Counted from the stretch's first letter, positions 46,096-55,673 are shown. The stretch: 64,000 bases of DNA from Cardiobacteriaceae bacterium TAE3-ERU3 (GCA_019218315.1 JAHUUI010000004.1:155461-219460); one strand, 5' to 3'. Notes: generated from the letters alone by a model not told the origin. Made by a program: numbers and translations.

Positions 46096-47175
46096 CTAGC
46101 CAGCCAGAATTCGGCGCTGCGCGTCGGCAATCGCCGCGCCCAGTGCTGCGCCTTTATGCCCCTCTGCCTGCAATGCACCGACATCTAATGCTTGCACCGC
46201 CTGCGCCTGTGCGATAATCCGCTGCTGCAGCGCATCATCTACACCCAGCACCGCAAGCAAATCGGCCAAATCACCGGCTTGACGCAGGCTGCCGCAGTGC
46301 TTGAGCAACTGCCAGCGATCTTGCGCCGACGTATTCGCCCAGTCCAGTGCAATGTCTTGAGTTTTCATCAACAATTCAATCCAGCGCTTGGCCTTGTTCG
46401 GCAAGCGCAACACCCGCAGCGCCGCTTCGCCACACGCGCTACACAGCCGTAACCACGCCGCGAAGCGCAGTGCCACATCATCGACTTGCGCACACGCTAC
46501 TTTTAATGCCGCGTCCATTTCCGCAAGCACAGCCGTATCGGGTACTGCGTCTGCGAGCAATACGTCCAGCGCAGCAACCTCGGCCAGCCCGTCGAAAAAA
46601 TGCCACGGCTCGGCATAACTCAGCGCTTTTTCACATTCTGCCCATACCCGCTCTGCGGTCAGATCGTGCAATTCACCTTCAGCTACCATCTCACGGCACA
46701 GCGCCAGCGTTTCCGGTGCAATGGTGAACTGCTGTGGCGCAAAACGCGCATAAAAGCGCATCAGGCGCAGCACGCGCAGCGGATCTTCACCAAATGCAGG
46801 GCTGACGTGGCGCAACACCCGCGCCTTTATGTCATTCAATCCACCGTACGGATCGACCAGGCTGCCGTCTTCAGCTTCGGCAATCGCATTGATGGTCAGG
46901 TCGCGGCGCAGTAAATCCTCTTCCAGCGTCACATTCGGATCATAATCAAAGCTGAAGCCCTGATGTCCGCGTGCTGTTTTGCGCTCCATCCGCGCCAGCG
47001 CGTATTCCTCATGCGTGTTAGGGTGCAAAAAGACCGGAAAATCCTGCCCTACGGACTGAAAGCTTTTTTCCTTCATGATTTCCGGCGTCGCCCCGACCAC
47101 CACATAATCACGATCTTTGACTGCCAAACCGAGCAGCTTGTCGCGTACCGCACCGCCAACCAGATAGACTTGCAT
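46096..47175 (-). CDS. cca: tRNA nucleotidyltransferase (CCA-adding), short form without HD domain
   Basis: Adds or repairs the CCA end of tRNAs. The 359-aa class II enzyme has [13 protein letters not shown], the metal motif [18 protein letters not shown] and [16 protein letters not shown]. It lacks the C-terminal HD phosphohydrolase domain seen in E. coli Cca (412 aa). The ATG at 47175 gives the standard N-terminus; a 23-codon upstream extension is Cys/Trp-rich and unlikely. Divergent from crcB. Confidence 0.94.
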   Translation of the reverse strand: MQVYLVGGAVRDKLLGLAVKDRDYVVVGATPEIMKEKSFQSVGQDFPVFLHPNTHEEYALARMERKTARGHQGFSFDYDPNVTLEEDLLRRDLTINAIAEAEDGSLVDPYGGLNDIKARVLRHVSPAFGEDPLRVLRLMRFYARFAPQQFTIAPETLALCREMVAEGELHDLTAERVWAECEKALSYAEPWHFFDGLAEVAALDVLLADAVPDTAVLAEMDAALKVACAQVDDVALRFAAWLRLCSACGEAALRVLRLPNKAKRWIELLMKTQDIALDWANTSAQDRWQLLKHCGSLRQAGDLADLLAVLGVDDALQQRIIAQAQAVQALDVGALQAEGHKGAALGAAIADAQRRILAG

Positions 47176-47246
47176 AGCTTTACCATTTACAACCACGAAA
47201 CACGGTTGCCATAATACGCAAAACCAATCACAGGAACAGCCCAATC

Positions 47247-47642
47247 ATGAATCTTTATCCGGCATTATTTGCTGTCGCCTTTGGCGGCGCACTTGGCGCA
47301 CTCGCGCGCTACGGCACTACCCTGATTCTCATCCACTTCATCTACAAAGAAACTTTTTGGGCAACGCTGACCATCAACCTCATCGGCTGCTTTGCCATCG
47401 GCGTAGTCAGTGCCCTGATTTTGCACCACAAACCTCATGCGGCATGGGCGCTGATCCTGATGACCGGCTTTCTCGGCAGCTACACAACCTACTCAACCTT
47501 CACCCTCGACGCGCTCACCCTGATGCAAAAAGGCCAATTCGGCATTGCAGCCCTGCACTTGTCCATACAGCTACTCGGCGGCTTTGCCCTGTGCCTCGCG
47601 GGGCTTGCCACCGCGCAACAGATCATCAACTGGCAGCAGTAG
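47247..47642 (+). CDS. crcB: Fluoride exporter CrcB (Fluc)
   Basis: A 131-aa four-helix dual-topology channel that exports fluoride. It has GGALGALARYG in helix 1, TLTINLIGCFAIG in helix 2 and the conserved GFLGSYTTYSTF with the polar track Thr/Ser. AGGAA precedes the ATG. No fluoride riboswitch is visible in the 71-bp gap to cca. Confidence 0.94.
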   Translation: MNLYPALFAVAFGGALGALARYGTTLILIHFIYKETFWATLTINLIGCFAIGVVSALILHHKPHAAWALILMTGFLGSYTTYSTFTLDALTLMQKGQFGIAALHLSIQLLGGFALCLAGLATAQQIINWQQ

Positions 47643-47716
47643 CCGCAAGCACCCCTATTCAAAAACACACCATTGCTTTACTGTCGATATGCACCACATT
47701 TATACAGCTAAAAAAC

Positions 47717-47739
47717 GGGCTACTGCAAAGCAGTAACCC
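47717..47739 (-). terminator. Intrinsic terminator after tcyP
   Basis: A 6-bp stem tactgc/gcagta, extended by three G-C pairs across one mismatch, with a 3-nt loop. Read leftward it is followed by GTTTTTTAGC, a good U-tract for the leftward tcyP gene. It may also serve convergent crcB. Confidence 0.8.
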
Positions 47740-47774
47740 ATTCGATTTAGACTCAAATAAATACTTGGCTGATA

Positions 47775-49130
47775 TTATGCCGCTTCTGTGGCCGCCTCAT
47801 CTTCCGTGATCTTCTCACCAAGTACGCGGTTGGTGACCACGCCGGAGGTCATCGAACCACTGACGTTAACTGCGGTACGCATCATGTCAATCAGCGGCTC
47901 AATCGAGATCAGCAAACCGGCAAGCTCGATCGGCAAGCCCAAAGTTGAAAGCACGATGATCGCTGCAAACGTCGCACCGCCGCCAACACCAGCCACACCA
48001 AACGAAGCAATCGCCGATACCGCCACTACTGATGCGATAAACGACACCGACCACGGATCAATGCCAACCGTCGGTGCAATCATGATTGCCAACATCGCCG
48101 GATACACACCCGCACAACCGTTCTGCCCGATCGTCGCGCCAAATGATGCCGAGAAATTGGCAATCGGCGACGCCACTTTCAGGTCGTTGATTTGCGATTC
48201 AATGTTCAGCGGAATGGTCGCCGCCGAGCTGCGTGAAGTAAAGGCAAAAGTCAGTACCGGCCACACCTTGCGGAAATAATCCACCGGCGAGCGTCCGGCC
48301 AGCGTAATCACCAGCGCATGAACGCCAAGCATAATCACCAGCGCAACATACGATGCAATCAGGAACTTCGCCAACTGCCAAATTGCATTGGCATCGGTCG
48401 TCACCACTACCTTGGTCATCAGCGCCGCAACGCCATACGGCGTCAAGCGGATAATCATGCGCACCAGCGCCATGATCCAGTGCTGCAAAGTATCAATCGC
48501 CGCGATAATGCGCGCACCGTGTTCCGGCTCTTTTTTACGCACTTGCAGCGCGGCAATACCGAGCAGCGACGCAACCACCACCGCTGAAATCATCGCCGTA
48601 TCCGACAGCCCCGCCAAAGTCGCGGTGATGTTGGTCGGGATGAAGCTTTGGATCAAGCCCGGTACAGTCAGGTTAGCGACGTTATCCTGCCGCGAAAGCA
48701 AGCTTTGCCCGCGTGCCACTTCGGCGTCACCGGCGACCAATGAACTTGCGTCCAATCCGAACAAATTAGCAATCACCGCGCCATCAAATGCGGCAATTGC
48801 CGTCGTGCCAATCAGCACCGCGATCACCCAAAAGCTGATCTTGCCGATCATCGCCGCACGCTCGATTTTCGCCACTGCCGCCAAAATCGAAATAAACACC
48901 AGCGGCATTGCGATCATCTTGAGCAAGTTCACATAACCATTGCCGACGATATTGATCCAGTCCAGCGCGGCTTTCGGTGTACCGGAAAAGGTATGCAATA
49001 CCCAACCAAACGCCAAACCGGCAACCAGACCGACCAGCACCGTACGCCCAAGGCTATTCCAATGCTGATGCAGCCGGAATAGCCCGAACAGCAGCGCCAC
49101 AAATGCCGCTACCCAAATCGCTGTCGTCAT
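47775..49130 (-). CDS. tcyP: L-cystine sodium symporter TcyP
   Basis: A 451-aa transporter of the DAACS family closely resembling E. coli TcyP (YdjN), which imports cystine. Shared landmarks are WINIVGNGYVNLLKMIAMPLVF, VRMIIRLTPYGVAALMTKVV, the FTSRSSAATIPLN hairpin and SFGATIGQNGCAGVYPAMLA (each seen in full). The ATG at 49130 has GGAGG four bases before it, giving the expected first helix. Divergent from fetA across a structured leader. Confidence 0.93.
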   Translation of the reverse strand: MTTAIWVAAFVALLFGLFRLHQHWNSLGRTVLVGLVAGLAFGWVLHTFSGTPKAALDWINIVGNGYVNLLKMIAMPLVFISILAAVAKIERAAMIGKISFWVIAVLIGTTAIAAFDGAVIANLFGLDASSLVAGDAEVARGQSLLSRQDNVANLTVPGLIQSFIPTNITATLAGLSDTAMISAVVVASLLGIAALQVRKKEPEHGARIIAAIDTLQHWIMALVRMIIRLTPYGVAALMTKVVVTTDANAIWQLAKFLIASYVALVIMLGVHALVITLAGRSPVDYFRKVWPVLTFAFTSRSSAATIPLNIESQINDLKVASPIANFSASFGATIGQNGCAGVYPAMLAIMIAPTVGIDPWSVSFIASVVAVSAIASFGVAGVGGGATFAAIIVLSTLGLPIELAGLLISIEPLIDMMRTAVNVSGSMTSGVVTNRVLGEKITEDEAATEAA

Positions 49131-49249
49131 ACGACCTCCAAAATCATAAAACCGCGCATTATCCGTAGCGCATATGCAGCCGTCCAACAACCACTTTGCA
49201 TAGCCGTATAACCAAAAGTTATCTGCCCGTTTTGTGCTATAGTCTTATT

Positions 49250-49326
49250 CCAGAAAAACGCTTACAGAGTAACCAAAAATAAAACAGGAATAACGCCTTG
49301 TTTTATATGCTGTAGCCGTTTTCTGG
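49250..49326 (+). repeat. 77-nt nested inverted repeat in the fetAB leader
   Basis: Outer arms ccagaaaaacg (49250-49260) and cgttttctgg (49317-49326) pair with one bulged A. Inside them ataaaacagg (49279-49288) pairs with cttgttttat (49297-49306) with one G-U. The structure ends 31 nt before the fetA ATG. It may be a leader RNA structure or a small insertion; no target duplication is visible. Confidence 0.55.
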
Positions 49327-49357
49327 ACGCCTTTCTAAAATAACAGCAGCCATACCC

Positions 49358-50017
49358 ATGAATCTTCTGCACTGGCATAACCTGCGCAACCTACCGCTAA
49401 TCAAACCCTGTAGTGCCAGCGTCACAAGCGGCGACTGCATCATACTCAGTGGCGCGTCGGGCAGCGGCAAAAGCTTGCTGTGGCGCGCTTTAGCAGGTAT
49501 CGATCCATGTGAATGCGACGCGCTGCAGTACTGCAGCACAAGCTATGCCGATATGTCGCCGAGTGAGTGGCGGCAAAGCGTCTGCTACATCGGCCAGCAT
49601 GCCCTGTTCAGCGACGGCAATACCCGCGACGCACTCGAAGAACCCTTCACCTTTCGCGCCCACCGCGACCAATCGTTCAATCCGCAACAAATTGACGACT
49701 GGCTTGCAGCACTCGGCAAACCCAAAACCTTATTTGACCAACCCATCAGTGCCTTGTCCGGTGGCGAACGACAAATCATCCACATTCTACGCAGCCTGCA
49801 ATTTTCGCCCTCAGTCATCCTGCTCGATGAACCCACTGCCGCACTCGACCACGAAGCCGCACTCGCCTTTGAAACGCTGATTCAGCAATGGTTAAAAGCT
49901 GCGCCGCAACGCGCCGTGCTGTGGATCAGCCACGACGACGGGCAAATCAGCCGTATCGCCACGCGCCGCTGGACGATGCACGACCACCAACTCACCACCG
50001 ACGAACCGCAGCCATGA
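49358..50017 (+). CDS. fetA: Iron export ABC transporter ATPase FetA
   Basis: A 219-aa ABC ATPase with Walker A SGASGSGKS, signature LSGGERQII, Walker B VILLDEPTAALD and switch His in WISHDD. Similar in size to E. coli FetA (YbbL). It overlaps fetB as ATGA. FetAB expels iron and raises resistance to peroxide. A structured leader precedes it. Confidence 0.87.
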   Translation: MNLLHWHNLRNLPLIKPCSASVTSGDCIILSGASGSGKSLLWRALAGIDPCECDALQYCSTSYADMSPSEWRQSVCYIGQHALFSDGNTRDALEEPFTFRAHRDQSFNPQQIDDWLAALGKPKTLFDQPISALSGGERQIIHILRSLQFSPSVILLDEPTAALDHEAALAFETLIQQWLKAAPQRAVLWISHDDGQISRIATRRWTMHDHQLTTDEPQP

Positions 50018-50808
50018 ACACATTCAGCGCCATCCATCTCACTTATGGCGACATCGCCATCGCCGCCAGCCTGATTCTCATCAGCCTCGGCGTGTCGTTT
50101 TTCTTCTCGCTGCGCCTTGAAAAAAGCCTGATCATTGCCAGCCTGCGCAGCGTCATCCAGCTCAGCCTGATCGGCCTGATCCTCGGCTGGATATTTGCGC
50201 AAAACCACGCCGCACCGATCATCGCCCTGCTCTGCATAATGACCCTGATCGCTGCCACTGCCGCACGTAACCGCATCAGCAAGCGCTACCCCGGCTTGCT
50301 GTTCGACAACCTTATCGCCCTCGGCACATCGTGCTGGCTGGTCGCACTCATCACCGTGCTGATGATCCTGCGCCTGACCCCGTGGTATCAGCCGCATTAC
50401 ATCATCCCCCTGCTCGGGCTGATTCTCGGTAACGCCTTGACCGGTATCTCGCTCGCCTCCGAACGCTTTATCGACGCCCTGCACGACAAACGCGAACGCA
50501 TCAACGCCAGCCTCGCCCTTGGCGCAACGCCGCACGAAGCCTGCCGCGAATTTGCGCGCAGCGCCGTGCGCATGGGCATGACGCCGACCATCAATTCAAT
50601 GAGCGTCGTCGGGTTGGTCAGCTTACCCGGCATGATGACCGGGCAAATCCTCGGCGGCGCCGACCCGACTCAGGCTGTGCGCTATCAAATACTCGTCATG
50701 TTCATGATTGCCGCCGGCAGTGCACTTGGCTGCATGATCGTCGTCCTGCGCATCCGCCGCCGCTTCTTCGACAGCCGCGACCGCCTCGTCATTCCCAAGA
50801 TAGGTTAG
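50014..50808 (+). CDS. fetB: Iron export ABC transporter permease FetB
   Basis: A 264-aa membrane subunit of the UPF0014/FetB family with about seven helices. Landmarks are LRSVIQLSLIGLILG, RNRISKRYPG, the coupling segment LGATPHEACREFARSAVRMGMTP and SLPGMMTGQILGGADP. The ATG at 50014 overlaps the fetA stop, so the two are coupled. Confidence 0.93.
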   Translation: MNTFSAIHLTYGDIAIAASLILISLGVSFFFSLRLEKSLIIASLRSVIQLSLIGLILGWIFAQNHAAPIIALLCIMTLIAATAARNRISKRYPGLLFDNLIALGTSCWLVALITVLMILRLTPWYQPHYIIPLLGLILGNALTGISLASERFIDALHDKRERINASLALGATPHEACREFARSAVRMGMTPTINSMSVVGLVSLPGMMTGQILGGADPTQAVRYQILVMFMIAAGSALGCMIVVLRIRRRFFDSRDRLVIPKIG

Positions 50809-50906
50809 CGGAAAGCTTTCATCTGATTCTCGCCCCTTATCGTAATGGTATTACCCCATACAAACGCGCTAATATATTTCAATACTTCAACATCCATTGA
50901 AACGTT

Positions 50907-51848
50907 ATGGCACACCATCACACCACTAATCAATCCATCATCAAGGTTTCATTTTTCATCATCGCCGGATTTATGTTCGTCGAGGCAGTTGGTGGCTGGC
51001 TGACCGACAGCCTTGCCCTGCTTTCCGATGCTGGGCATATGCTTTCGGACGCAGCCTCTTTAGGCATGGCGTGGCTCGCTTTTCACCTCGCGAACAAGGC
51101 CAGCGATGCCAAGCGCACGTTTGGTTACAAGCGCGCGGAAATTCTTGTTGCGGCACTCAATGGCATTGCGCTGATTGTGCTGTCGCTGATTATCATCATT
51201 GAAGCCATCCGCCGCTTTTACACCCCCGAACACGTCGAAGCCGAAGGTATGATGATCATTGCCGTGCTGGGTTTGCTGGTTAATATATTTGTTGCGTGGT
51301 ACATGCACCGTGGCGGCGATACCCACGAAAATCTCAACATGCGCGGCGCGTTCTGGCACGTCATCGGCGATTTGCTCGGCTCAGTCGCGGCAATCATTGC
51401 CGCCGTACTGATTATGGCTTTTGGCTGGGCGTGGTCTGATCCACTCGCCAGCATCATCGTTTCCGTGCTGATCGCATTCAGCGGTGTGCGCATCACCCGC
51501 GACGCGTTGCACATTCTCATGGAAGGCACGCCCGCAGGGCTTGATACCAGCGCGATTGCTCATGCAATCAGTGAGGTCGATCAAGTACACAGCGTCCACG
51601 ATCTGCACGTCTGGACGATCACCAGCGGCCAGCACGCACTAAGCTGCCACGTCGGCGTCGATGGCAACCTGACCGTCGCACAAACCAGCGCGATTCAGGA
51701 CGCAATCAGCCATGTAGCGCACGAACACCATATCAACCACACCACAGTACAAATTGAAGCCGTACACCACTGCGATGATGAAGCGCTATTTTGCAGTCTG
51801 GACACTTTGCCCACTCATGGCGGCAATCATATCCATAGCCATGGCTGA
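50907..51848 (+). CDS. zitB: Cation diffusion facilitator (ZitB/CzcD-like)
   Basis: A 313-aa zinc (or other divalent metal) exporter of the CDF family, the same length as E. coli ZitB. It has six helices with the metal-site motifs LSDAGHMLSD (HxxxD) in helix 2 and HVIGDLLGS in helix 5. His-rich ends (MAHHHTTN and HIHSHG) and a cytoplasmic dimer domain from about residue 210 complete the family pattern. Confidence 0.92.
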   Translation: MAHHHTTNQSIIKVSFFIIAGFMFVEAVGGWLTDSLALLSDAGHMLSDAASLGMAWLAFHLANKASDAKRTFGYKRAEILVAALNGIALIVLSLIIIIEAIRRFYTPEHVEAEGMMIIAVLGLLVNIFVAWYMHRGGDTHENLNMRGAFWHVIGDLLGSVAAIIAAVLIMAFGWAWSDPLASIIVSVLIAFSGVRITRDALHILMEGTPAGLDTSAIAHAISEVDQVHSVHDLHVWTITSGQHALSCHVGVDGNLTVAQTSAIQDAISHVAHEHHINHTTVQIEAVHHCDDEALFCSLDTLPTHGGNHIHSHG

Positions 51849-51968
51849 TAGCCAGATGGATTGTGATGCCAGTAAGCCAAGCAAGGTATTTTGAAAAAGT
51901 GAGTATCTAATTTAAGAAAGGTTGTTGCACTCACTGTCACACCTTATAGTATTTAGCTTTGCCTCAAG

Positions 51969-51982
51969 GTCACTATAGTGAC
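51969..51982. promoter_or_regulatory. 14-bp perfect palindrome upstream of a lipoprotein gene
   Basis: GTCACTATAGTGAC is fully self-complementary and lies about 48 bp before the start codon at 52030. It is a plausible operator or extended -10 region; no regulator gene is adjacent. Confidence 0.35.
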
Positions 51983-52029
51983 TGTTTCAATCACACACAG
52001 ATACATAGCCAATACCGAGGGAGATAACA

Positions 52030-52584
52030 ATGAAAGTAGCCGCTATCATGCTCAGTGCCGCCATTGTGCTAAGTGCATGTAATGAAGATACAAAGAAAAG
52101 CGAACAAACAGCTGAAACAGAAGCAACAAGCTCTCAAACTCAAGCTACCCCAGCTGCTGCCAAGCCTGATGCAAAACCTGAAGCACAAGCTGGGCTACCA
52201 TTTAATGAAAGCATCATTTCCTACTACCGTGCCAAGCAAGATGATGAACTGGCGGCCTGTCGCGGCAGTCACATCAAGCCGCAATCAGACAACCCTGATG
52301 CCGATTGCTATGACAAACTCGATGCTGCTTTCATTGAGCCTCGCATCCTCTATCAAAATGATCATGTTGCACTTCTCAGCACAAAAAATATGTTTGGCAT
52401 GGGGAGTGCCGATGAATACAGCGCCGAACTGATTTCACTGGAAAAGGATAATACAGTACCACTATGGGGTGCACTTGGATCTGACTTCAACGTCAGTGAG
52501 ACGGGAAATAATGAACTCAACATTCATTACAAAACCACTGAATACAGCAAACCCGTCGAAAAAAATGCGCAAATACAATACTAA
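52030..52584 (+). CDS. Hypothetical lipoprotein with Ala/Glu/Thr-rich linker
   Basis: A 184-aa protein with lipobox VLSAC at residue 17. A disordered linker rich in Thr, Ala, Glu, Pro and Lys (to about residue 53) leads to a domain of about 130 residues with two cysteines near CRGSH and DCYD, probably a disulfide. GGGAG precedes the ATG. I do not recognise the domain. Confidence 0.75.
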   Translation: MKVAAIMLSAAIVLSACNEDTKKSEQTAETEATSSQTQATPAAAKPDAKPEAQAGLPFNESIISYYRAKQDDELAACRGSHIKPQSDNPDADCYDKLDAAFIEPRILYQNDHVALLSTKNMFGMGSADEYSAELISLEKDNTVPLWGALGSDFNVSETGNNELNIHYKTTEYSKPVEKNAQIQY

Positions 52585-52772
52585 CTTACCTTTTCCTAGC
52601 ACTCATATCCGTTCCAAAGCTTCTGCCATAGCAACTAAGTTCGCTTATTTCACACAACAGGAATGTAAAGGTGCTGCTGAATCATTACTAGCGCATGATT
52701 AAAGTAGCTCCTGCTATTTATTGTAATCTCAAATAGATATAAATACTTAGTCTGTATTACGCCAGGTGAAAG

Positions 52773-52797
52773 TTACATGATTTTTAATATCATGTAA
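52773..52797. promoter_or_regulatory. Inverted repeat upstream of mscS
   Basis: Perfect 9-bp arms (ttacatgat/atcatgtaa) with a 7-nt AT spacer, 35 bp before the mscS start. It could be an operator or an mRNA hairpin. Confidence 0.3.
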
Positions 52798-52831
52798 TAC
52801 TAAAAAGCATCAGTTAAGGAATGAATTACTT

Positions 52832-53842
52832 ATGGATAAGTCAGTAGATAAAGTAGACCAAACGGTACATCATCAAATCAGCTATCTTGAGCATATTCTT
52901 TTGGGTTGGCAGAAATCGATCCTGGACTATTTACCCCAGCTCGCGCTAGGTATTATCACGCTGATTGTTTTTGTCCTTCTAGCAAAAATTGCAAAGCAAA
53001 TTACCCTCAAGATCTATCATAAAAGCTTCAAAACCCACCCTGATATCGGCCGGATAGTCGCAAACAGTATCTATTCTTTCTTTCTGGTCTCCGGCATCTT
53101 CCTAACTTTGCAAGTACTCGGCCTTGAGCAAATGCTGACCAAGCTGCTCGCCGGAGCAGGTATCGTTGGCATCATCGCTGGCTTTGCATTCAAAGATGTT
53201 GCGTCTAACCTTTTTGCAGGGTTACTACTGAAAGTCCAGCGCCCTTTCAAACCGGATAACTGGGTCGAAATTGATGGCAATTACGGTGTGATTGTGCAAA
53301 TAGGCTGGATTACTACCGTCATCCATACCGTTGCCGGGCAAGAAGTTTTTATTCCTAACCAGGTTATTTACAGCAATTCATTCACCAACTATTCAACCTA
53401 TCAGAAACGGCGGATTATTTTATCCACCGGTGTTTCGTATGGAGATGATCTTGAGACGGTCAAAAAAGCCGCTATTGAAGAAGTACAAAACATTCCCGGC
53501 CTTCTGACAGATGACGCAATCGACTTTTACTACACTGAAATTGGGGGCTACAGCTACAATTTCGAATTGCGCTTCTGGATAAAGTTCAGAACCAACAACG
53601 ACTACCGACTCGCAATGAGCGATATCATCATGCGCGTTAAAAAGCGCTTTGAACAAGAGAATATCGATATTGCTTATCCGGTTACCACACTTGATTTTGG
53701 GGTCAAAGGAGGAGTCAATGTCTTTGATCGTCCTTTGCAGATCAGTGAGCAAAATACTATTGGCCAACATTCCGATCAGCCACTCACTCCTCCCCCAAGC
53801 AAACCCGCTGTAGAGAATCCACATACAGAAAAGCATTCATAA
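52832..53842 (+). CDS. Small-conductance mechanosensitive channel (MscS family)
   Basis: A 336-aa channel that opens under membrane tension to release osmolytes. Three helices (about 33-52, 75-97, 105-128) end in the pore helix GAGIVGIIAGFAFKDVASNLFAG. The cytoplasmic vestibule follows (IDGNYGVIVQIGWITT, FIPNQVIYSNSFTNYS). A Pro-rich tail after residue 310 is unusual. It is followed 44 bp later by a marC gene. Confidence 0.92.
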   Translation: MDKSVDKVDQTVHHQISYLEHILLGWQKSILDYLPQLALGIITLIVFVLLAKIAKQITLKIYHKSFKTHPDIGRIVANSIYSFFLVSGIFLTLQVLGLEQMLTKLLAGAGIVGIIAGFAFKDVASNLFAGLLLKVQRPFKPDNWVEIDGNYGVIVQIGWITTVIHTVAGQEVFIPNQVIYSNSFTNYSTYQKRRIILSTGVSYGDDLETVKKAAIEEVQNIPGLLTDDAIDFYYTEIGGYSYNFELRFWIKFRTNNDYRLAMSDIIMRVKKRFEQENIDIAYPVTTLDFGVKGGVNVFDRPLQISEQNTIGQHSDQPLTPPPSKPAVENPHTEKHS

Positions 53843-53886
53843 ATCCCAAACTGCGACACGATCAACTTACAACCAAGGAGTAAATT

Positions 53887-54537
53887 ATGGAGTTATTCCA
53901 TACATTCAGCATCGCATTCATGGCATTTTTTGCCATCATGAACCCCAGTGCGACTTTACCAGTCTATCTTTCACTAACCAGCAGTGAATCACCAGCAACA
54001 TCAAAAACGATCGCCTTACGTGCCTGCTTGATTGCCTTTTTGATCGTAGCCATTTTCTCGCTCAGTGGGAAAATGCTCTTCGAGCTATTCGGCATTTCAA
54101 TCTCTGCCTTACGCATTGCCGGTGGCGTACTGATTTTTATGATTGGCTACCAAATGGTTCAAGGCTCTGCTGCCACTGCTCAGCATCCAAGCAATAGCGA
54201 TCAGCATGCAGCACAACAGGAAGAAGGCACCAACGTAGCCATATCACCACTGGCAACTCCAATGATGGCTGGCCCCGGTACAATCGCAACCGCAATGAAC
54301 CTTTCAGCACACAATGACATTGCTCACTCTCTCGTGACCATTGCCGCTTTTGCATTACTGTGCTTTATCACCTATTTGATCTATCTCGGGGGCAAACCTT
54401 TAGTGCGCTTCCTCGGGCAAAATATCATGACCGTCATTACGCGCCTAATGGGGCTAATCCTTGCTGTGATCGGCGTACAAATGCTGGTTACAGGAATCCA
54501 TAGCGCATTTCCGGCTATTACTTCAGTAGTACACTAA
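53887..54537 (+). CDS. MarC family integral membrane protein (second copy type)
   Basis: A 216-aa, six-helix MarC/UPF0056 protein with FFAIMNPSATLPVYLSL, RIAGGVLIFMIGYQM and SPLATPMMAGPGTIATAM. It differs clearly from the one at 26604-27203, with a Gln/His-rich loop at 98-115. AAGGAG precedes the ATG. Likely in one unit with mscS. Confidence 0.9.
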   Translation: MELFHTFSIAFMAFFAIMNPSATLPVYLSLTSSESPATSKTIALRACLIAFLIVAIFSLSGKMLFELFGISISALRIAGGVLIFMIGYQMVQGSAATAQHPSNSDQHAAQQEEGTNVAISPLATPMMAGPGTIATAMNLSAHNDIAHSLVTIAAFALLCFITYLIYLGGKPLVRFLGQNIMTVITRLMGLILAVIGVQMLVTGIHSAFPAITSVVH

Positions 54538-54552
54538 TTGCAAATAAAGCAG

Positions 54553-54577
54553 GGGCATTACTCAAGTTGTAATGCCC
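54553..54577 (+). terminator. Intrinsic terminator after the second marC gene
   Basis: A perfect 9-bp stem (gggcattac/gtaatgccc) with a 7-nt loop, then TCTTTTCTATC, 15 bp after the stop. Confidence 0.85.
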
Positions 54578-54711
54578 TCTTTTCTATCTTTACCTTTAAG
54601 CTTCTATCGCATAGATCTGCAGCCATATTGCAGGAGGGTGCATATGAAACTCAGGGGGCTTTCCGTCATCATCAAATGATTGATATAGATGAATTTTTCA
54701 TAAAAGGCATA

Positions 54712-54853
54712 GGGATCCCTCGAAAAAATACTGACGTATTTTTCGTGGGTACCCGTATTGGCGCAGACAGTACAGCTGGCACGGCAAGTTCCCATTGAAA
54801 AATCGTTTGGATTTTTTCAATGGGGTCAGGAAAGGCAATGCAACGATGTATAA
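54712..54853 (+). repeat. Repeat copy A: imperfect palindrome with extra hairpin segment
   Basis: Core 54712-54755 is an imperfect palindrome: gggatccctcg, an A-run, a short loop, a T-run, then cgtgggtaccc. It is nearly identical to copy B at 55674-55716. A 25-nt block (54829-54853) matches copy B at 23 of 25 positions, but here a 73-nt segment lies between core and block. That segment includes a perfect 12-bp hairpin (cccattgaaaaa and its complement, 54791-54824). No open frame. Confidence 0.7.
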
Positions 54854-54879
54854 CCTTTGACTATATATTCTGACTTTCG

Positions 54880-55515
54880 CTACCGAGATATAAAATCATC
54901 GTCTAGCTGTGCCTTGACCTGCTTCAAGCGCACAATACAGGTTATCGCTGTTCCGATAGCCATGGCAATCAACGCAATCAGCAAAGCGTAGCGATCCGCA
55001 TGATAGTGGCATTCGACTGCTGTAATAACACAAGCCAGAGTTAACAGTGCCATACGGTGCGGCTTTGCCATCGGCCCGCTGAATAATTGCGGCTGCGCCA
55101 AGCTGCCGCCCAATACGCGGATATACGCGGTAGTCACTGCAAGCAATGCCGTCAGCCACCCCAGCCAAGCGTAACCTGTGGCATACCCTGCTGCGACAAT
55201 CAAAAGTGAATCGGCAACGCGATCCGGCACTTCATTAAACAACGCCCCGTCAGCGGTTTTCTTACCGCCTTCCACGGCTACCATGCCATCCAGTAAGTTA
55301 CAAACCAAGCGCAACTGGACACAAATTGCGGTCAGTACATAGCCGATCGTTGTCGGCACGGTAAGCAATAAAACTGCCCCGATCAGTGCGAAGACGACGC
55401 TGAATACCGAAATCTGATTCGGGGTGATGGGCGTGCGATGCGCCAAGTATGAGGCAAATTTGTTTGCCCAGCGGCTTTGCCGCGAGGTGATTGGCCGGCG
55501 GTTTTCAATACTCAT
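54880..55515 (-). CDS. CDP-alcohol phosphatidyltransferase family protein
   Basis: A 211-aa membrane enzyme with the CDP-alcohol phosphotransferase pattern, in variant form: LLDGMVAVEGGKK, then GALFNEVPDRVADS with the spaced acidic residues (DG...E..DR..D). About five helices follow. Members make phosphatidylglycerol phosphate, phosphatidylserine or similar lipids from CDP-diacylglycerol; the product here is unclear. The Arg of the usual DGxxAR is replaced by Val-Glu. The start at 55515 has AAGGAAG before it. Repeat copies A and B flank the gene in the same orientation. Confidence 0.83.
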   Translation of the reverse strand: MSIENRRPITSRQSRWANKFASYLAHRTPITPNQISVFSVVFALIGAVLLLTVPTTIGYVLTAICVQLRLVCNLLDGMVAVEGGKKTADGALFNEVPDRVADSLLIVAAGYATGYAWLGWLTALLAVTTAYIRVLGGSLAQPQLFSGPMAKPHRMALLTLACVITAVECHYHADRYALLIALIAMAIGTAITCIVRLKQVKAQLDDDFISR

Positions 55516-55673
55516 AATTCTTCCTTGTTGATCATTCCCACATGCGGTTGTGAGCAAAACCCAAACAATACACCAATTCAACCGTACCGTAGCATTTCTA
55601 CAAAATAATGCCCCCCACAGATTCGGCTAATGTCCTATATAGCTGAACGATTTTGAATTTTATACAAAGCGTC

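Noticed and set aside
47176..47246. Fluoride riboswitch before crcB
   Set aside because: The 71-bp gap lacks the conserved core of that riboswitch.
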